Below are positions 52,188 through 64,000 of a DNA stretch of 64,000 nt, piece after piece; the first letter of the stretch is position 1, and every line of letters starts with the position of its first letter. The DNA lies in NCBI GenBank assembly GCA_902599995.1, contig CACKHN010000006.1, positions 1 to 64,000 on the forward strand, read 5' to 3'. A model generated the notes under the pieces. The model saw nothing but the letters and a program-made list of their open reading frames with translations, did not search any database and was not told where the DNA came from. This stretch comes from an uncultured Pelagibacteraceae bacterium. GTDB lineage: Bacteria > Pseudomonadota > Alphaproteobacteria > Pelagibacterales > Pelagibacteraceae. The translations under genes and the position numbers were made by a program.

Positions 52188-53306
52188 ATGAATACTGAGA
52201 ATAATATTAAAACCCTGATTGTAAAAAAACCTTTAAAGTTAGATTGTGGAAAAACTATTAATGAATTTCCAATAGCATACGAAACTTATGGTTCGTTAAA
52301 TGAAAAAAAAGATAATGCTATTTTGGTTTTTCACGCGCTAACTGGAGATCAATTTGTAACCGGGCTAAATCCTGTAACAAAGAAAGATGGTTGGTGGTCT
52401 TATGCAGTTGGTCCTGGTAAAGCAATTGATACCAAAAAATACTTTGTTATTTGTGCAAATGTAATGGGTGGGTGTATGGGCTCTTTTGGACCAAGCCATG
52501 AAGATCCTAAAACTGGGACTGCTTTTGGTACAAATTTTCCAGTTATAACTATTAATGATATTGTTAATGCACAATACAACTTGCTTGACCATTTTGGTAT
52601 AGATAAACTTTTTTCGATCGCAGGCGGTTCGATGGGTGGTATGCAGGTACTTCAATTTATTAGTAATTTTCCTGATAAAGCTAAAACTGTTATCCCAATT
52701 GCGTGCACATCTAGTCACTCTGCACAAAATATTGCATTTAATGAATTAGGAAGACAGGCAATAGCTGCTGATAGTAATTGGAAAGATGGAAATTACGCCT
52801 ATGAAAAAACAATCCCAAATAAGGGTTTGGCTGTTGCAAGAATGGCTGCGCATATAACTTATCTTTCAAAAAAAGGTCTCCAAGAAAAATTTGGAAGAAA
52901 ACTTCAAGAGCGAGAGGATTTGAAATTTGGTTTTGATGCAGATTTTCAGATAGAAAGTTATTTAAGATATCAAGGTTCTGTCTTTGTCGATAGATTCGAT
53001 GCAAATAGTTATCTTTATATCACAAGAGCAATGGATTATTTTGACTTAGCAAAGCAATTCAAAGGTAATTTAGCTGATGCGTTTAGGGCTACAAAAGCAA
53101 AGTTTTTTATAATATCTTTCACATCAGACTGGCTTTATCCAACTCAAGAAAACAAGGATATTGTAATTGCCTTAAATTCTATTGGTGCAGATGTTAGATT
53201 TGTTGAAATAGAATCTGACAAAGGTCACGACTCCTTTCTATTAGATGTTCCAGACTTTTTAAGTGCACTAAAAAACTTTTTAGATAAATCTTATATAGAA
53301 AATTAA
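52188..53306 (+). CDS. metX: Homoserine O-acyltransferase (MetX)
   Basis: An alpha/beta-hydrolase acyltransferase activating homoserine for methionine synthesis. It has GGCMGSFGP at 94-102, the nucleophile Ser148 in AGGSMGGMQ, and the C-terminal Asp and His in SFTSDWLYP and DKGHDSFLLD. Length of 372 fits MetX. Acetyl versus succinyl donor cannot be decided by eye. It is preceded by a SAM-II riboswitch and followed 2 bp later by metW, a standard pair. No Shine-Dalgarno is visible close to the ATG. Confidence 0.95.
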   Translation: MNTENNIKTLIVKKPLKLDCGKTINEFPIAYETYGSLNEKKDNAILVFHALTGDQFVTGLNPVTKKDGWWSYAVGPGKAIDTKKYFVICANVMGGCMGSFGPSHEDPKTGTAFGTNFPVITINDIVNAQYNLLDHFGIDKLFSIAGGSMGGMQVLQFISNFPDKAKTVIPIACTSSHSAQNIAFNELGRQAIAADSNWKDGNYAYEKTIPNKGLAVARMAAHITYLSKKGLQEKFGRKLQEREDLKFGFDADFQIESYLRYQGSVFVDRFDANSYLYITRAMDYFDLAKQFKGNLADAFRATKAKFFIISFTSDWLYPTQENKDIVIALNSIGADVRFVEIESDKGHDSFLLDVPDFLSALKNFLDKSYIEN

Positions 53307-53308
53307 TT

Positions 53309-53905
53309 ATGAAAAACGAATTTCAAGTAATAGCTAAATTAATAGAAAGGGAAAAAAAAGTATTAGATGTTGGTTGTGGAGATGGAATTTTAATGAATTT
53401 TTTAAAGAACAACAAAAAAACTAATATAAGAGGACTAGAAATATCTAAAAGCAAAGTGCAAGAGTGCATTGCAAAAGGATTAACAGTAATTGAAGGAAAT
53501 GCAGAAAAAGATTTAAAACAATTCCCAGACAAATCCTTCGACTATGTTGTTCTTAGTCAAACTCTTCAAGCTTTTTTAAATCCCGAGCTAGTCATAAACG
53601 AACTTTTAAGGGTTGGAAAAAAAGCGATTGTAACTATTCCAAACTTTGGTTACTGGAGAATAAGATTACATTTACTTTTAAAAGGAACAATGCCAATTAC
53701 TAAAACATTACCAGACGAGTGGTACAATACTCCTAATATTCACATGTGTTCAATCAAAGATTTTTTTCACTTTGTAAAGTCAAGAGATATTAAAATCTTT
53801 AAATCACTAGCTATAAACAATCAGAATGTGTCAATAATAAATAACAAAAATTTAGTAATAAAAAATTTTATTGCAGATCTTGGAATATTTTTAATTGAAA
53901 AATAA
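53309..53905 (+). CDS. metW: Methionine biosynthesis protein MetW
   Basis: A 198-residue SAM-methyltransferase-fold protein. Motif I is VLDVGCGDGILMNFL, followed by SFDYVVLSQTLQAFLNP and the MetW-specific GRKAIVTIPNFGYWRIRL-like segment (here GKKAIVTIPNFGYWRIRLHLL) with GTMPITKTLPDEWYNTPNIH. MetW works with MetX in methionine formation in alpha- and betaproteobacteria. It lies 2 bp downstream of metX, under the same SAM-II riboswitch. Confidence 0.94.
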   Translation: MKNEFQVIAKLIEREKKVLDVGCGDGILMNFLKNNKKTNIRGLEISKSKVQECIAKGLTVIEGNAEKDLKQFPDKSFDYVVLSQTLQAFLNPELVINELLRVGKKAIVTIPNFGYWRIRLHLLLKGTMPITKTLPDEWYNTPNIHMCSIKDFFHFVKSRDIKIFKSLAINNQNVSIINNKNLVIKNFIADLGIFLIEK

Positions 53906-53906
53906 A

Positions 53907-54626
53907 ATGAAAGTAGAAATAATTTCATGTCTCCAAGATAATTATAGTTATTTAATTATCGATCAGACTAATAATTTAGCATGTATTGTTGACCCAAGCG
54001 AAGCCAGTCCAATAATTAGTTATTTAAAAAATAAAAACATTAAACTGAAATATATTTTGAATACTCATCATCATTTTGATCATATTGGAGGGAATAAAGA
54101 ATTAAAAAAAAAATATAATAGTATTGTTGTTGGTTTTAAACATGACTCAGAAAGAATTCCAGAAATTGATATCTGTCTAGAAAATAATGAGATATGGAAA
54201 AGTGATAATTTTGAGGCCAAAATAATTCATGTTCCAGGTCATACAAAGGGTCATATTTGTTTTCATTTTTTTAAAGAAAAATTACTCTTTACTGGGGATA
54301 CCCTTTTTTCACTTGGATGTGGAAGAATTTTTGAGGGCACCTATGAACAAATGTTTAATTCTTTAAGCAAGATTAAAGCAATGCCTCTAGATACTCAAAT
54401 TTATTGTGGTCACGAATATACTATTAATAATTCAAAATTTTGCATAAAATATGACTCTGAAAATTTAAATCTAAAAAAAAAAATACGTAATATTCAAATA
54501 AAGATCAACAGCAACTTGCCTACAATTCCGTCTACACTTAAAGAAGAATTGGATTGTAATATTTTTCTGAGAGCAAATGATCTCAAAACCTTTTCAAAAC
54601 TTAGAGATTTAAAGGATAATTTCTAG
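53907..54626 (+). CDS. gloB: Hydroxyacylglutathione hydrolase (glyoxalase II)
   Basis: Metallo-beta-lactamase-fold enzyme hydrolysing S-lactoylglutathione. The metal motif THHHFDH is at 53-59, further ligands are in VPGHTKGH and FTGDTLFSLGCGRIFEGT, and CGHEYT comes later, all glyoxalase II-specific. The true start is the ATG at 53907, 1 bp after the metW stop; a TTG 12 bp upstream lies inside metW. About 239 residues. It probably shares the metXW transcript by position only. Confidence 0.93.
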   Translation: MKVEIISCLQDNYSYLIIDQTNNLACIVDPSEASPIISYLKNKNIKLKYILNTHHHFDHIGGNKELKKKYNSIVVGFKHDSERIPEIDICLENNEIWKSDNFEAKIIHVPGHTKGHICFHFFKEKLLFTGDTLFSLGCGRIFEGTYEQMFNSLSKIKAMPLDTQIYCGHEYTINNSKFCIKYDSENLNLKKKIRNIQIKINSNLPTIPSTLKEELDCNIFLRANDLKTFSKLRDLKDNF

Positions 54627-54636
54627 CTAATTCGGC

Positions 54637-54664
54637 TTGACTAAAACCTAGCTACAATTATATT
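54637..54664 (+). promoter_or_regulatory. Putative promoter of the rplU-rpmA-obgE operon
   Basis: TTGACT at 54637-54642 and TATATT at 54659-54664 are separated by 16 bp, a good sigma-70-type match in the 65-bp gap between gloB and rplU. The transcript would begin about 20 nt before the rplU ATG, leaving little room for a leader. Confidence 0.55.
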
Positions 54665-54691
54665 GCGAATACTTAAATAAATATTCATACT

Positions 54692-55090
54692 ATGTCTTAT
54701 GCGGTAATAAAAACAGGTGGAAAACAGTATAAAGTTAAGTCTGGAGAAATTCTTAAAATAGAAAGGCTTCCAGATTCTAAACCTGAAACAAAAATTGAAT
54801 TTACTGAAATTCTAGCATATGGAGATGATAAATCTATTGAGGTTGGATCTCCTGATATAAGTGGTGCAAAAGTCGAAGCTGATTTAATTAAAAACAGTAA
54901 AAATAGAAAAATATTAATTTTTAAAAAAAGAAGACGACATAATTCAAGAAGAAAGAATGGACATCGACAAGAGTATTCTATGATAAGAATAAATAAAATT
55001 TTTTCAAAAGATGGTAAAATTTTATCTGAGGCTGAAAAAGTTTCTAAGAAGCCACAAAAAGAAGAAACTAAAGAAGCAGTAAATAAATAA
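54692..55090 (+). CDS. rplU: 50S ribosomal protein bL21
   Basis: A 132-residue protein starting [26 protein letters not shown], diagnostic of bL21. [23 protein letters not shown] is its basic rRNA-binding segment. The extra C-terminal tail ([20 protein letters not shown]) is lysine/glutamate-rich and typical of alphaproteobacteria. It is first of the rplU-rpmA-obgE-proB-proA run, with a promoter-like sequence just upstream. Confidence 0.98.
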   Translation: MSYAVIKTGGKQYKVKSGEILKIERLPDSKPETKIEFTEILAYGDDKSIEVGSPDISGAKVEADLIKNSKNRKILIFKKRRRHNSRRKNGHRQEYSMIRINKIFSKDGKILSEAEKVSKKPQKEETKEAVNK

Positions 55091-55103
55091 AATAAGGTAA
55101 ATT

Positions 55104-55358
55104 ATGGCAACAAAAAAAGCAGGTGGATCATCAAGAAACGGACGAGATAGTGCCGGACGAAGATTGGGTGTTAAAAAATATGGTGGTGAAACAGTCGTGC
55201 CTGGTAATATAATTGTAAGACAAAGAGGAACTAAAATTTTTCCTGGTGAGAATGTAGGTATGGGTAAGGATCATTCTATTTTCTCAGTAGTTAAAGGTAA
55301 GGTTGTATTCAAGAAATCAAAATCAGATAGAACTTTCGTTTCAGTAAAACCCAACTAA
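55104..55358 (+). CDS. rpmA: 50S ribosomal protein bL27
   Basis: An 84-residue protein beginning [29 protein letters not shown], the invariant bL27 N-terminus that reaches the peptidyl-transferase centre, with [20 protein letters not shown] after it. The N-terminus is the short bacterial form without a cleaved extension. It lies 13 bp after rplU and 27 bp before obgE. Confidence 0.98.
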   Translation: MATKKAGGSSRNGRDSAGRRLGVKKYGGETVVPGNIIVRQRGTKIFPGENVGMGKDHSIFSVVKGKVVFKKSKSDRTFVSVKPN

Positions 55359-55361
55359 TAG

Positions 55362-57465
<2,104 letters not shown>

Positions 57466-58716
57466 ATGATCAAATTTATGAATTTAGTTGGAAGAAAAGC
57501 AAGAAAAGCTTTTGAACAGAAAGTTGATACAGCTATCAAAAATAAAGTATTAAATAAATATGCAGAATTGTTAGCTGATGAAGAAAAATTAATACTTGAG
57601 CAAAACTTTAAAGATATAAATTATGCCAGAAAAATAGGTATTAAAAATAATTTAATAAGTAGACTGTTAATAAATGAAACTAAATTAAAAGATATTCAAA
57701 ATTCAATTATTAAGATCGCAAAATTAAAAGATCCGGTTGGAAATACTTTAGAAAAATGGAAAAGGCCTAATGGTTTGAATATTTTTAGAATATCAATACC
57801 TTTAGGAGTAATTGGAGTTATTTATGAAAGTAGGCCGAACGTTACATCGGATGTAGCTAGTCTATGCTTTAAATCTGGAAATCCAGTAATTTTAAAAGGT
57901 GGATCAGAAGCAATAAATACTAATAGGATTTTAGCAAAGATTTTTCGAAAAGCACTTAGGTTTAATAAAGTTGATGAAAACTTTGTTCAATTTATTGATA
58001 CAAAACAGAGAAAAGTGGTGGATATTATGCTATCATGTATGAAAGAATATATTGATGTAATAATTCCACGAGGTGGAAAAAATTTAGTAAAGAGAGTCCA
58101 AGATTTATCCAGTGTTCCAATCATTGGGCACCTTGAAGGACTTTGTCATACATATGTTGATAGAGATGCAAATTTAAGAATGGCAAAAAAAATTGTTTAT
58201 AATGCAAAATTAAGAAATACTAGTATTTGTGGTGCAACAGAAACTATTCTGATGCATAAAAAAATTGTGAAAGATTTTTGTAATCCAATTTTGAGTGAGC
58301 TTGAAAATAAAAGTTGCAAAATTTATGGAGATAAATTTTTAAAGAAGTATTACAATGGAAAAATATTTCCAGCTAAAGAGAAAAATTGGTCAACTGAATA
58401 TTTAGCACGTGCAGTCTCAGTAAAAACTGTAAAAAATCTAAAAGAAGCTATCCGTCATATAAACAATTATGGGACGATGCATACTGACGCAATAATTACA
58501 GATAATAAAAAGACAGCAAAAAGTTTTTTGAGAAATGTTAAAAGCTCTATTGCGATGCATAATACATCTACTCAATTTGCTGACGGTGGAGAATTTGGTT
58601 TTGGTGGGGAGGTTGGAGTTTCTACTAACACTCTGCCGCCAAGAGGACCGGTAGGATTAAATCAGTTAGTTTCGTATAAATATGAAATAACAAGTAGAGG
58701 AAAAATAAGAAAATAA
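57466..58716 (+). CDS. proA: Glutamate-5-semialdehyde dehydrogenase
   Basis: NADPH-dependent reductase converting gamma-glutamyl phosphate to glutamate semialdehyde. The catalytic Cys255 lies in RNTSICGATET, and PLGVIGVIYESRPNVT plus DVIIPRGGKNLVKRV are ProA signatures. Length of 416 is normal; Met5 (57478) is an alternative start. It begins directly after the proB stop, so proBA form a coupled pair. Confidence 0.95.
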   Translation: MIKFMNLVGRKARKAFEQKVDTAIKNKVLNKYAELLADEEKLILEQNFKDINYARKIGIKNNLISRLLINETKLKDIQNSIIKIAKLKDPVGNTLEKWKRPNGLNIFRISIPLGVIGVIYESRPNVTSDVASLCFKSGNPVILKGGSEAINTNRILAKIFRKALRFNKVDENFVQFIDTKQRKVVDIMLSCMKEYIDVIIPRGGKNLVKRVQDLSSVPIIGHLEGLCHTYVDRDANLRMAKKIVYNAKLRNTSICGATETILMHKKIVKDFCNPILSELENKSCKIYGDKFLKKYYNGKIFPAKEKNWSTEYLARAVSVKTVKNLKEAIRHINNYGTMHTDAIITDNKKTAKSFLRNVKSSIAMHNTSTQFADGGEFGFGGEVGVSTNTLPPRGPVGLNQLVSYKYEITSRGKIRK

Positions 58717-58717
58717 A

Positions 58718-59239
58718 TTGAACAAAAAAAAAATAAAAATTGGCGTTCTTGGTGGTTCATTTGATCCGCCACATAAAGGACACCTAGCGATATCCAAAGA
58801 AGCTAAAAAGAAATCTGATCTAAATAATATAATTTGGGCTATAACAAAAAAAAATCCTTTTAAACCAAAAAGTGAGACCCCTGTATCTGAGAGAATAAAA
58901 AAATGTAAGCGTATAATTGGTTTAAATTCATTTATAAAAGTAAAATTTTATGAAGATATTGTTAAATCAAATAAGACTATTGATCTTATTAACTATTTAA
59001 GAAAAAACAAAAAAATAGAAATTTATTTTCTAATGGGTGCAGATAATTTAATTAATTTTCACAAATGGCATAAATCAAAATTAATTTCAAAAAAGTGCAA
59101 CATTTTAGTTTTTGATCGTCATGGCTACAAAAAAAATTCATTAAATTCAAAGACATTTAAACAGCTTAATGGAAGTGTCCTTAAATTTATTGAATTCAAA
59201 AAAGTCAACATTTCATCTTCTCAATTAAGAAAAATTTGA
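58718..59239 (+). CDS. nadD: Nicotinate-nucleotide adenylyltransferase
   Basis: Transfers AMP from ATP to nicotinate mononucleotide in NAD synthesis. The HxGH nucleotidyltransferase motif is His19-x-x-His22 in GGSFDPPHKGH. The C-terminal ISSSQLRK is the usual ISSTxIR motif, and FLMGADNLINFHKWHK is NadD-specific. At 173 residues it is short but complete. It has a TTG start, 1 bp after proA, which may lower its translation. rsfS follows in the usual order. Confidence 0.92.
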   Translation: MNKKKIKIGVLGGSFDPPHKGHLAISKEAKKKSDLNNIIWAITKKNPFKPKSETPVSERIKKCKRIIGLNSFIKVKFYEDIVKSNKTIDLINYLRKNKKIEIYFLMGADNLINFHKWHKSKLISKKCNILVFDRHGYKKNSLNSKTFKQLNGSVLKFIEFKKVNISSSQLRKI

Positions 59240-59256
59240 TAGTCTTAAATTAACTA

Positions 59257-59607
59257 ATGGATAAAATTTTAGATCTTAAAGAGATTGTAATCAATACTCT
59301 CGATTTAAACAAAGCCCAAGATATTATCACTATCGACTTAAAAGATAAAAGTTCAATAGCTGATTATATGATTATTGCAAGCGGTACGTCATCAAGGCAT
59401 ATACAGTCTTTATCAGAGCAAGTTTTAGAAAAGCTTAAGAAAAATGGTGTTCCAGACTCTAAAATTGAGGGTAAGCAAAGTGGGGAGTGGAAACTAGTTG
59501 ATGGTATAGATTTAATTATTCATATTTTTCATCCTGAAAAAAGAAAATTTTATGAACTTGAAAAAATTTGGTCTGAATTTATTCCTAAAGAAAAAGTTAT
59601 TATATGA
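59257..59607 (+). CDS. rsfS: Ribosomal silencing factor RsfS
   Basis: A 116-residue protein that binds bL14 and blocks subunit joining under starvation. The sequence DLKDKSSIADYMIIASGTSSRHIQSL and GEWKLVDGIDLIIHIFHPEKRKFYELEKIW are strong RsfS signatures. It overlaps ctpA by 4 bp (ATGA). The 23S rRNA methyltransferase gene rlmH, which normally follows rsfS, is absent here. Confidence 0.95.
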   Translation: MDKILDLKEIVINTLDLNKAQDIITIDLKDKSSIADYMIIASGTSSRHIQSLSEQVLEKLKKNGVPDSKIEGKQSGEWKLVDGIDLIIHIFHPEKRKFYELEKIWSEFIPKEKVII

Positions 59608-60743
59608 AAAGCTTTAAATTATATATAGTAATTTTTTTATCAATCTTTTTTTTTAAAAATAATCTAAATGCAGCTGAAACAGATATTTATAAAAAAATTG
59701 ATCTTTTTGGTGAAGTTCTTGAAAAAATAAATAAAGAATACGTTGATGAGATAAATCAGTCTGAAAGTATGGACTCAGCGATAAATGGTCTTTTACAGTC
59801 TCTTGATCCCTATTCAGCATATATGTCGCCAAAAATTCTTAATCAAATGCAAACAGAAACAAGCGGTGAATTTGGAGGACTTGGTATTGAGGTAAGTATG
59901 GAGGCTGGTGTGGTTAAAGTAATTTCACCGATTGATGATACTCCTGCGTCTAAGGCTGGATTAAAAGCAGGAGATTACATCGTAAAAATAAATAACATTC
60001 AAGTTCAAGGAAAATCTTTAGCTGAGGCTGTGGATATGATGAGAGGTCCAGTTGGTTCTGGTATTGAATTGACCGTGAGGCGACGAGGAGAAAAAAAGGC
60101 ATTAACATTTAATATCACAAGAGAAATAATTGAAATTCAGTCAGTCAAATCCGAAATCTTAGAAAATAATATTGGATATATAAGGCTTACTTCATTCAAT
60201 GAAAATAGTAGTGACCAAATAGAAAAACAGATAAAGAAATTAAAAAAAAATGAAAATTTAAATGCATTTATCTTAGATCTAAGAAATAATCCAGGAGGAC
60301 TATTATCTCAAGCTATAACAATTTCAGACTTTTTCTTAGATAATGGAGAAATAGTATCAACAAAGAGTAGACAAAAATCTGAGAACCGTAAGTGGTTTGC
60401 TAAAAAAGGCGATATTACCGATGGAAAAACATTATTAGTTTTAATTAATTATGGTTCAGCCTCAGCCTCTGAAATTGTAGCTGGTGCATTAAAGGATCAT
60501 AAAAGAGCAATAATTGTAGGAGAGAATAGCTATGGAAAAGGATCCGTCCAATCAATTATTCCACTTAAGAATAAAGGAGCAATACGTTTAACTGTTGCAA
60601 AATATTATCTTCCATCTGGAAAGTCTATTTCTGAGGTAGGGGTCAGACCTGATATTGAAATTAATGAAGAAGGAGACGATTTTAAAATTAAGTCTGATAC
60701 CGATAATCAATTAAGCTACGCAATAAAGTTACTTAACGGATAA
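59604..60743 (+). CDS. ctpA: Carboxy-terminal processing protease (S41)
   Basis: A periplasmic serine protease of 379 residues. A signal peptide (about 1-23) is followed by a PDZ domain (about 80-165, GGLGIEVSMEAGVVKVISPIDDTPA) and the S41 catalytic domain. The motif GSASASE (about 284-290) holds the catalytic Ser and Lys312 is in SYGKGSVQ. The usual upstream EnvC-like (M23) gene is missing. It is followed 1 bp later by rppH. Confidence 0.95.
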   Translation: MKSFKLYIVIFLSIFFFKNNLNAAETDIYKKIDLFGEVLEKINKEYVDEINQSESMDSAINGLLQSLDPYSAYMSPKILNQMQTETSGEFGGLGIEVSMEAGVVKVISPIDDTPASKAGLKAGDYIVKINNIQVQGKSLAEAVDMMRGPVGSGIELTVRRRGEKKALTFNITREIIEIQSVKSEILENNIGYIRLTSFNENSSDQIEKQIKKLKKNENLNAFILDLRNNPGGLLSQAITISDFFLDNGEIVSTKSRQKSENRKWFAKKGDITDGKTLLVLINYGSASASEIVAGALKDHKRAIIVGENSYGKGSVQSIIPLKNKGAIRLTVAKYYLPSGKSISEVGVRPDIEINEEGDDFKIKSDTDNQLSYAIKLLNG

Positions 60744-60744
60744 T

Positions 60745-61218
60745 ATGAATAAAAACTATAGTAACCTACCACTTAGAAGTGGAGTAGGAATAGTTGTTTT
60801 AAATCAAGAAAATAAAGTCTTTGTAGCAAAAAGAATAGATAATCCAAAAAATTTTTGGCAAATGCCTCAGGGTGGAGTGGACTCGGGTGAAGATTTTTTG
60901 AGAGCTGCTTATCGAGAACTTGAGGAAGAAACTAGCATTAAAAGCGTTAAACTTATTAAAGAACTAGATGGGATGATAACATATGAGCTTCCAGATCGTT
61001 TATTAGGAATTATTTGGAAAGGTAAATATAGAGGACAAAAACAAAAGTGGTTTCTGATGAGATTTACTGGCGAAGACAAAGAAATTAATATTAATACTCA
61101 TCATCCAGAATTCTTAGATTGGAAATGGATTGAGTTAGATCAGTTAACTAAAGTGGTTGTAGACTTTAAATTGAATGTTTACAAGGAAGTACAAGAAAAA
61201 GTTCAAAAATTAATTTAA
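60745..61218 (+). CDS. rppH: RNA pyrophosphohydrolase
   Basis: Nudix hydrolase removing pyrophosphate from mRNA 5' ends to start decay. The Nudix box occupies residues 43-65 (GGVDSGEDFLRAAYRELEEE). The N-terminal LPLRSGVGIVVLN and the FWQMPQGG segment are typical of RppH. Length of 157 is usual. It follows ctpA by 1 bp. The stop overlaps that of converging atpC by 4 bp. Confidence 0.94.
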   Translation: MNKNYSNLPLRSGVGIVVLNQENKVFVAKRIDNPKNFWQMPQGGVDSGEDFLRAAYRELEEETSIKSVKLIKELDGMITYELPDRLLGIIWKGKYRGQKQKWFLMRFTGEDKEININTHHPEFLDWKWIELDQLTKVVVDFKLNVYKEVQEKVQKLI

Positions 61219-61606
61219 TTGAGTGTTTTTAAAACATCGATTTTTTGATCTATTAAATATTTTGATTGGTCACTTATTTCAACCTTGACAGACTCTTCCT
61301 CTGCACGTTTTAATAAATCTTGTTTTTTAGATTTATCTATGTCGGCAATATTGAATATTGAGCTAGTTAGAATTGAAAGATTATTATTTTTAAATTCAAC
61401 AATGCCATCTTCAACATAATAATTCTCATCTCCTGATTTAGATGAAATTTTTATTATTCCGGGTTTTAAAAAAGAAATAATTGAAATATGATCTTTTAAT
61501 ATTCCCATTTCTCCCTCATAAGCAGGGATAACAACTTCTGAAACATTCTCCTTTACTAAAAAAGATTTTTCTGGATTTATAATTTCAATTTTAAATCCTT
61601 CGCTCA

Positions 61607-61607
<1 letters not shown>
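61215..61607 (-). CDS. atpC: ATP synthase F1 subunit epsilon
   Basis: A 130-residue protein with the epsilon beta-sandwich (FKIEIINPEKSFLVKENVSEVVIPAYEGEMGIL, residues about 4-37) and a C-terminal helical region. It is the last gene of the atp operon, immediately after atpD with a shared base at 61607. The helical tail is shorter and more charged than in E. coli, in line with other alphaproteobacterial epsilon subunits. Confidence 0.94.
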
Positions 61608-63903
<2,296 letters not shown>

Positions 63904-63909
63904 TTTTTA

Positions 63910-64000
63910 TTATGATTTAAAATTTTGTTTAAGCTCAGTAATTACTTCTACTAAAAGTTTTTCTTTATCTTCTTCGAGTTTTCCAGAACTTTGAATTGAG
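63910..64000 (-). CDS. atpA: ATP synthase F1 subunit alpha, C-terminal fragment
   Basis: The final 29 codons of a minus-strand frame that enters from the right edge and stops at TAA (63912-63910). The residues end LKQNFKS and include SSGKLEEDKEKLLVEVITEL, consistent with the alpha-subunit C-terminus. Position immediately upstream of atpG confirms the usual atpHAGDC order. The gene is cut only by the window edge. Confidence 0.88.
   Translation of the reverse strand, partial: SIQSSGKLEEDKEKLLVEVITELKQNFKS

Overview
The window is extremely AT-rich (about 70% A+T by eye) and gene-dense, on both strands, with almost no spacers, frequent 1-20 bp gene overlaps and mostly single-copy housekeeping genes. 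Gene content and order are alphaproteobacterial: metXW beside hisC-tyrC, chvI-chvG near ahcY, tsaE-amgK-murU, rplU-rpmA-obgE-proBA-nadD-rsfS-ctpA-rppH next to the atp operon, a RegA/ActR regulator and class I LysRS. Together with the streamlining and a SAM-II riboswitch, this points to a SAR11 (Candidatus Pelagibacter-like) marine bacterium. That assignment is an inference from content, not from a marker-gene tree.

Layout. 1-2350: the only clearly accessory stretch, with a NotI-type restriction endonuclease, a divergent truncated gene, a SAM methyltransferase, a bidirectional terminator and a small lysine-rich ORF. 2435-14871: typA, a YczE-type membrane protein, a DUF6134-like exported protein, a renalase-like flavoprotein, the TldD/TldE protease pair, a DCC thiol protein, a lysine-rich coiled-coil protein, cfa, a DapA-like lyase, a family 9 glycosyltransferase and a membrane J-domain protein. 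14888-20191: oligopeptidase B, an Hsp20 gene with a ROSE-like RNA thermometer, a purine permease and a purine phosphoribosyltransferase. 20178-28077: DNA glycosylase, EamA exporter, msrA, a sulfurtransferase, an RND efflux pair, an SLT-domain lipoprotein and a VanZ-like protein. 28125-37306: gpmA, then polA-chvI-chvG-ahcY-tsaE-amgK-murU on the minus strand. 37405-42856: bioY, regA and a four-gene polyamine cluster. 42858-51997: queuosine-precursor transporter, bL28, pyrD, lysS, trkH, ampG, NlpC/P60, tyrC, hisC. 52103-54626: SAM-II riboswitch, metX, metW, gloB. 54692-61218: rplU to rppH. 61215-64000: atpC, atpD, atpG and the end of atpA.

Functional links. AmpG, an NlpC/P60 peptidase, AmgK and MurU outline peptidoglycan recycling. 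MetX and MetW sit under a SAM-sensing RNA while AhcY removes S-adenosylhomocysteine. The polyamine cluster contains two genes for agmatine to putrescine, an ornithine-decarboxylase-fold enzyme and a deoxyhypusine-synthase homologue with its catalytic lysine.

I found no tRNA, rRNA, CRISPR array, IS element, prophage or replication origin. The window is mainly conserved core genome. The features most worth a second look are the NotI-like endonuclease locus, the Hsp20 thermometer, the A/U-rich platform after the SAM-II aptamer, the polyamine cluster, the lysine-rich protein at 10082-11290, and the recurrent sharing of a 4-bp stop palindrome between convergent genes.
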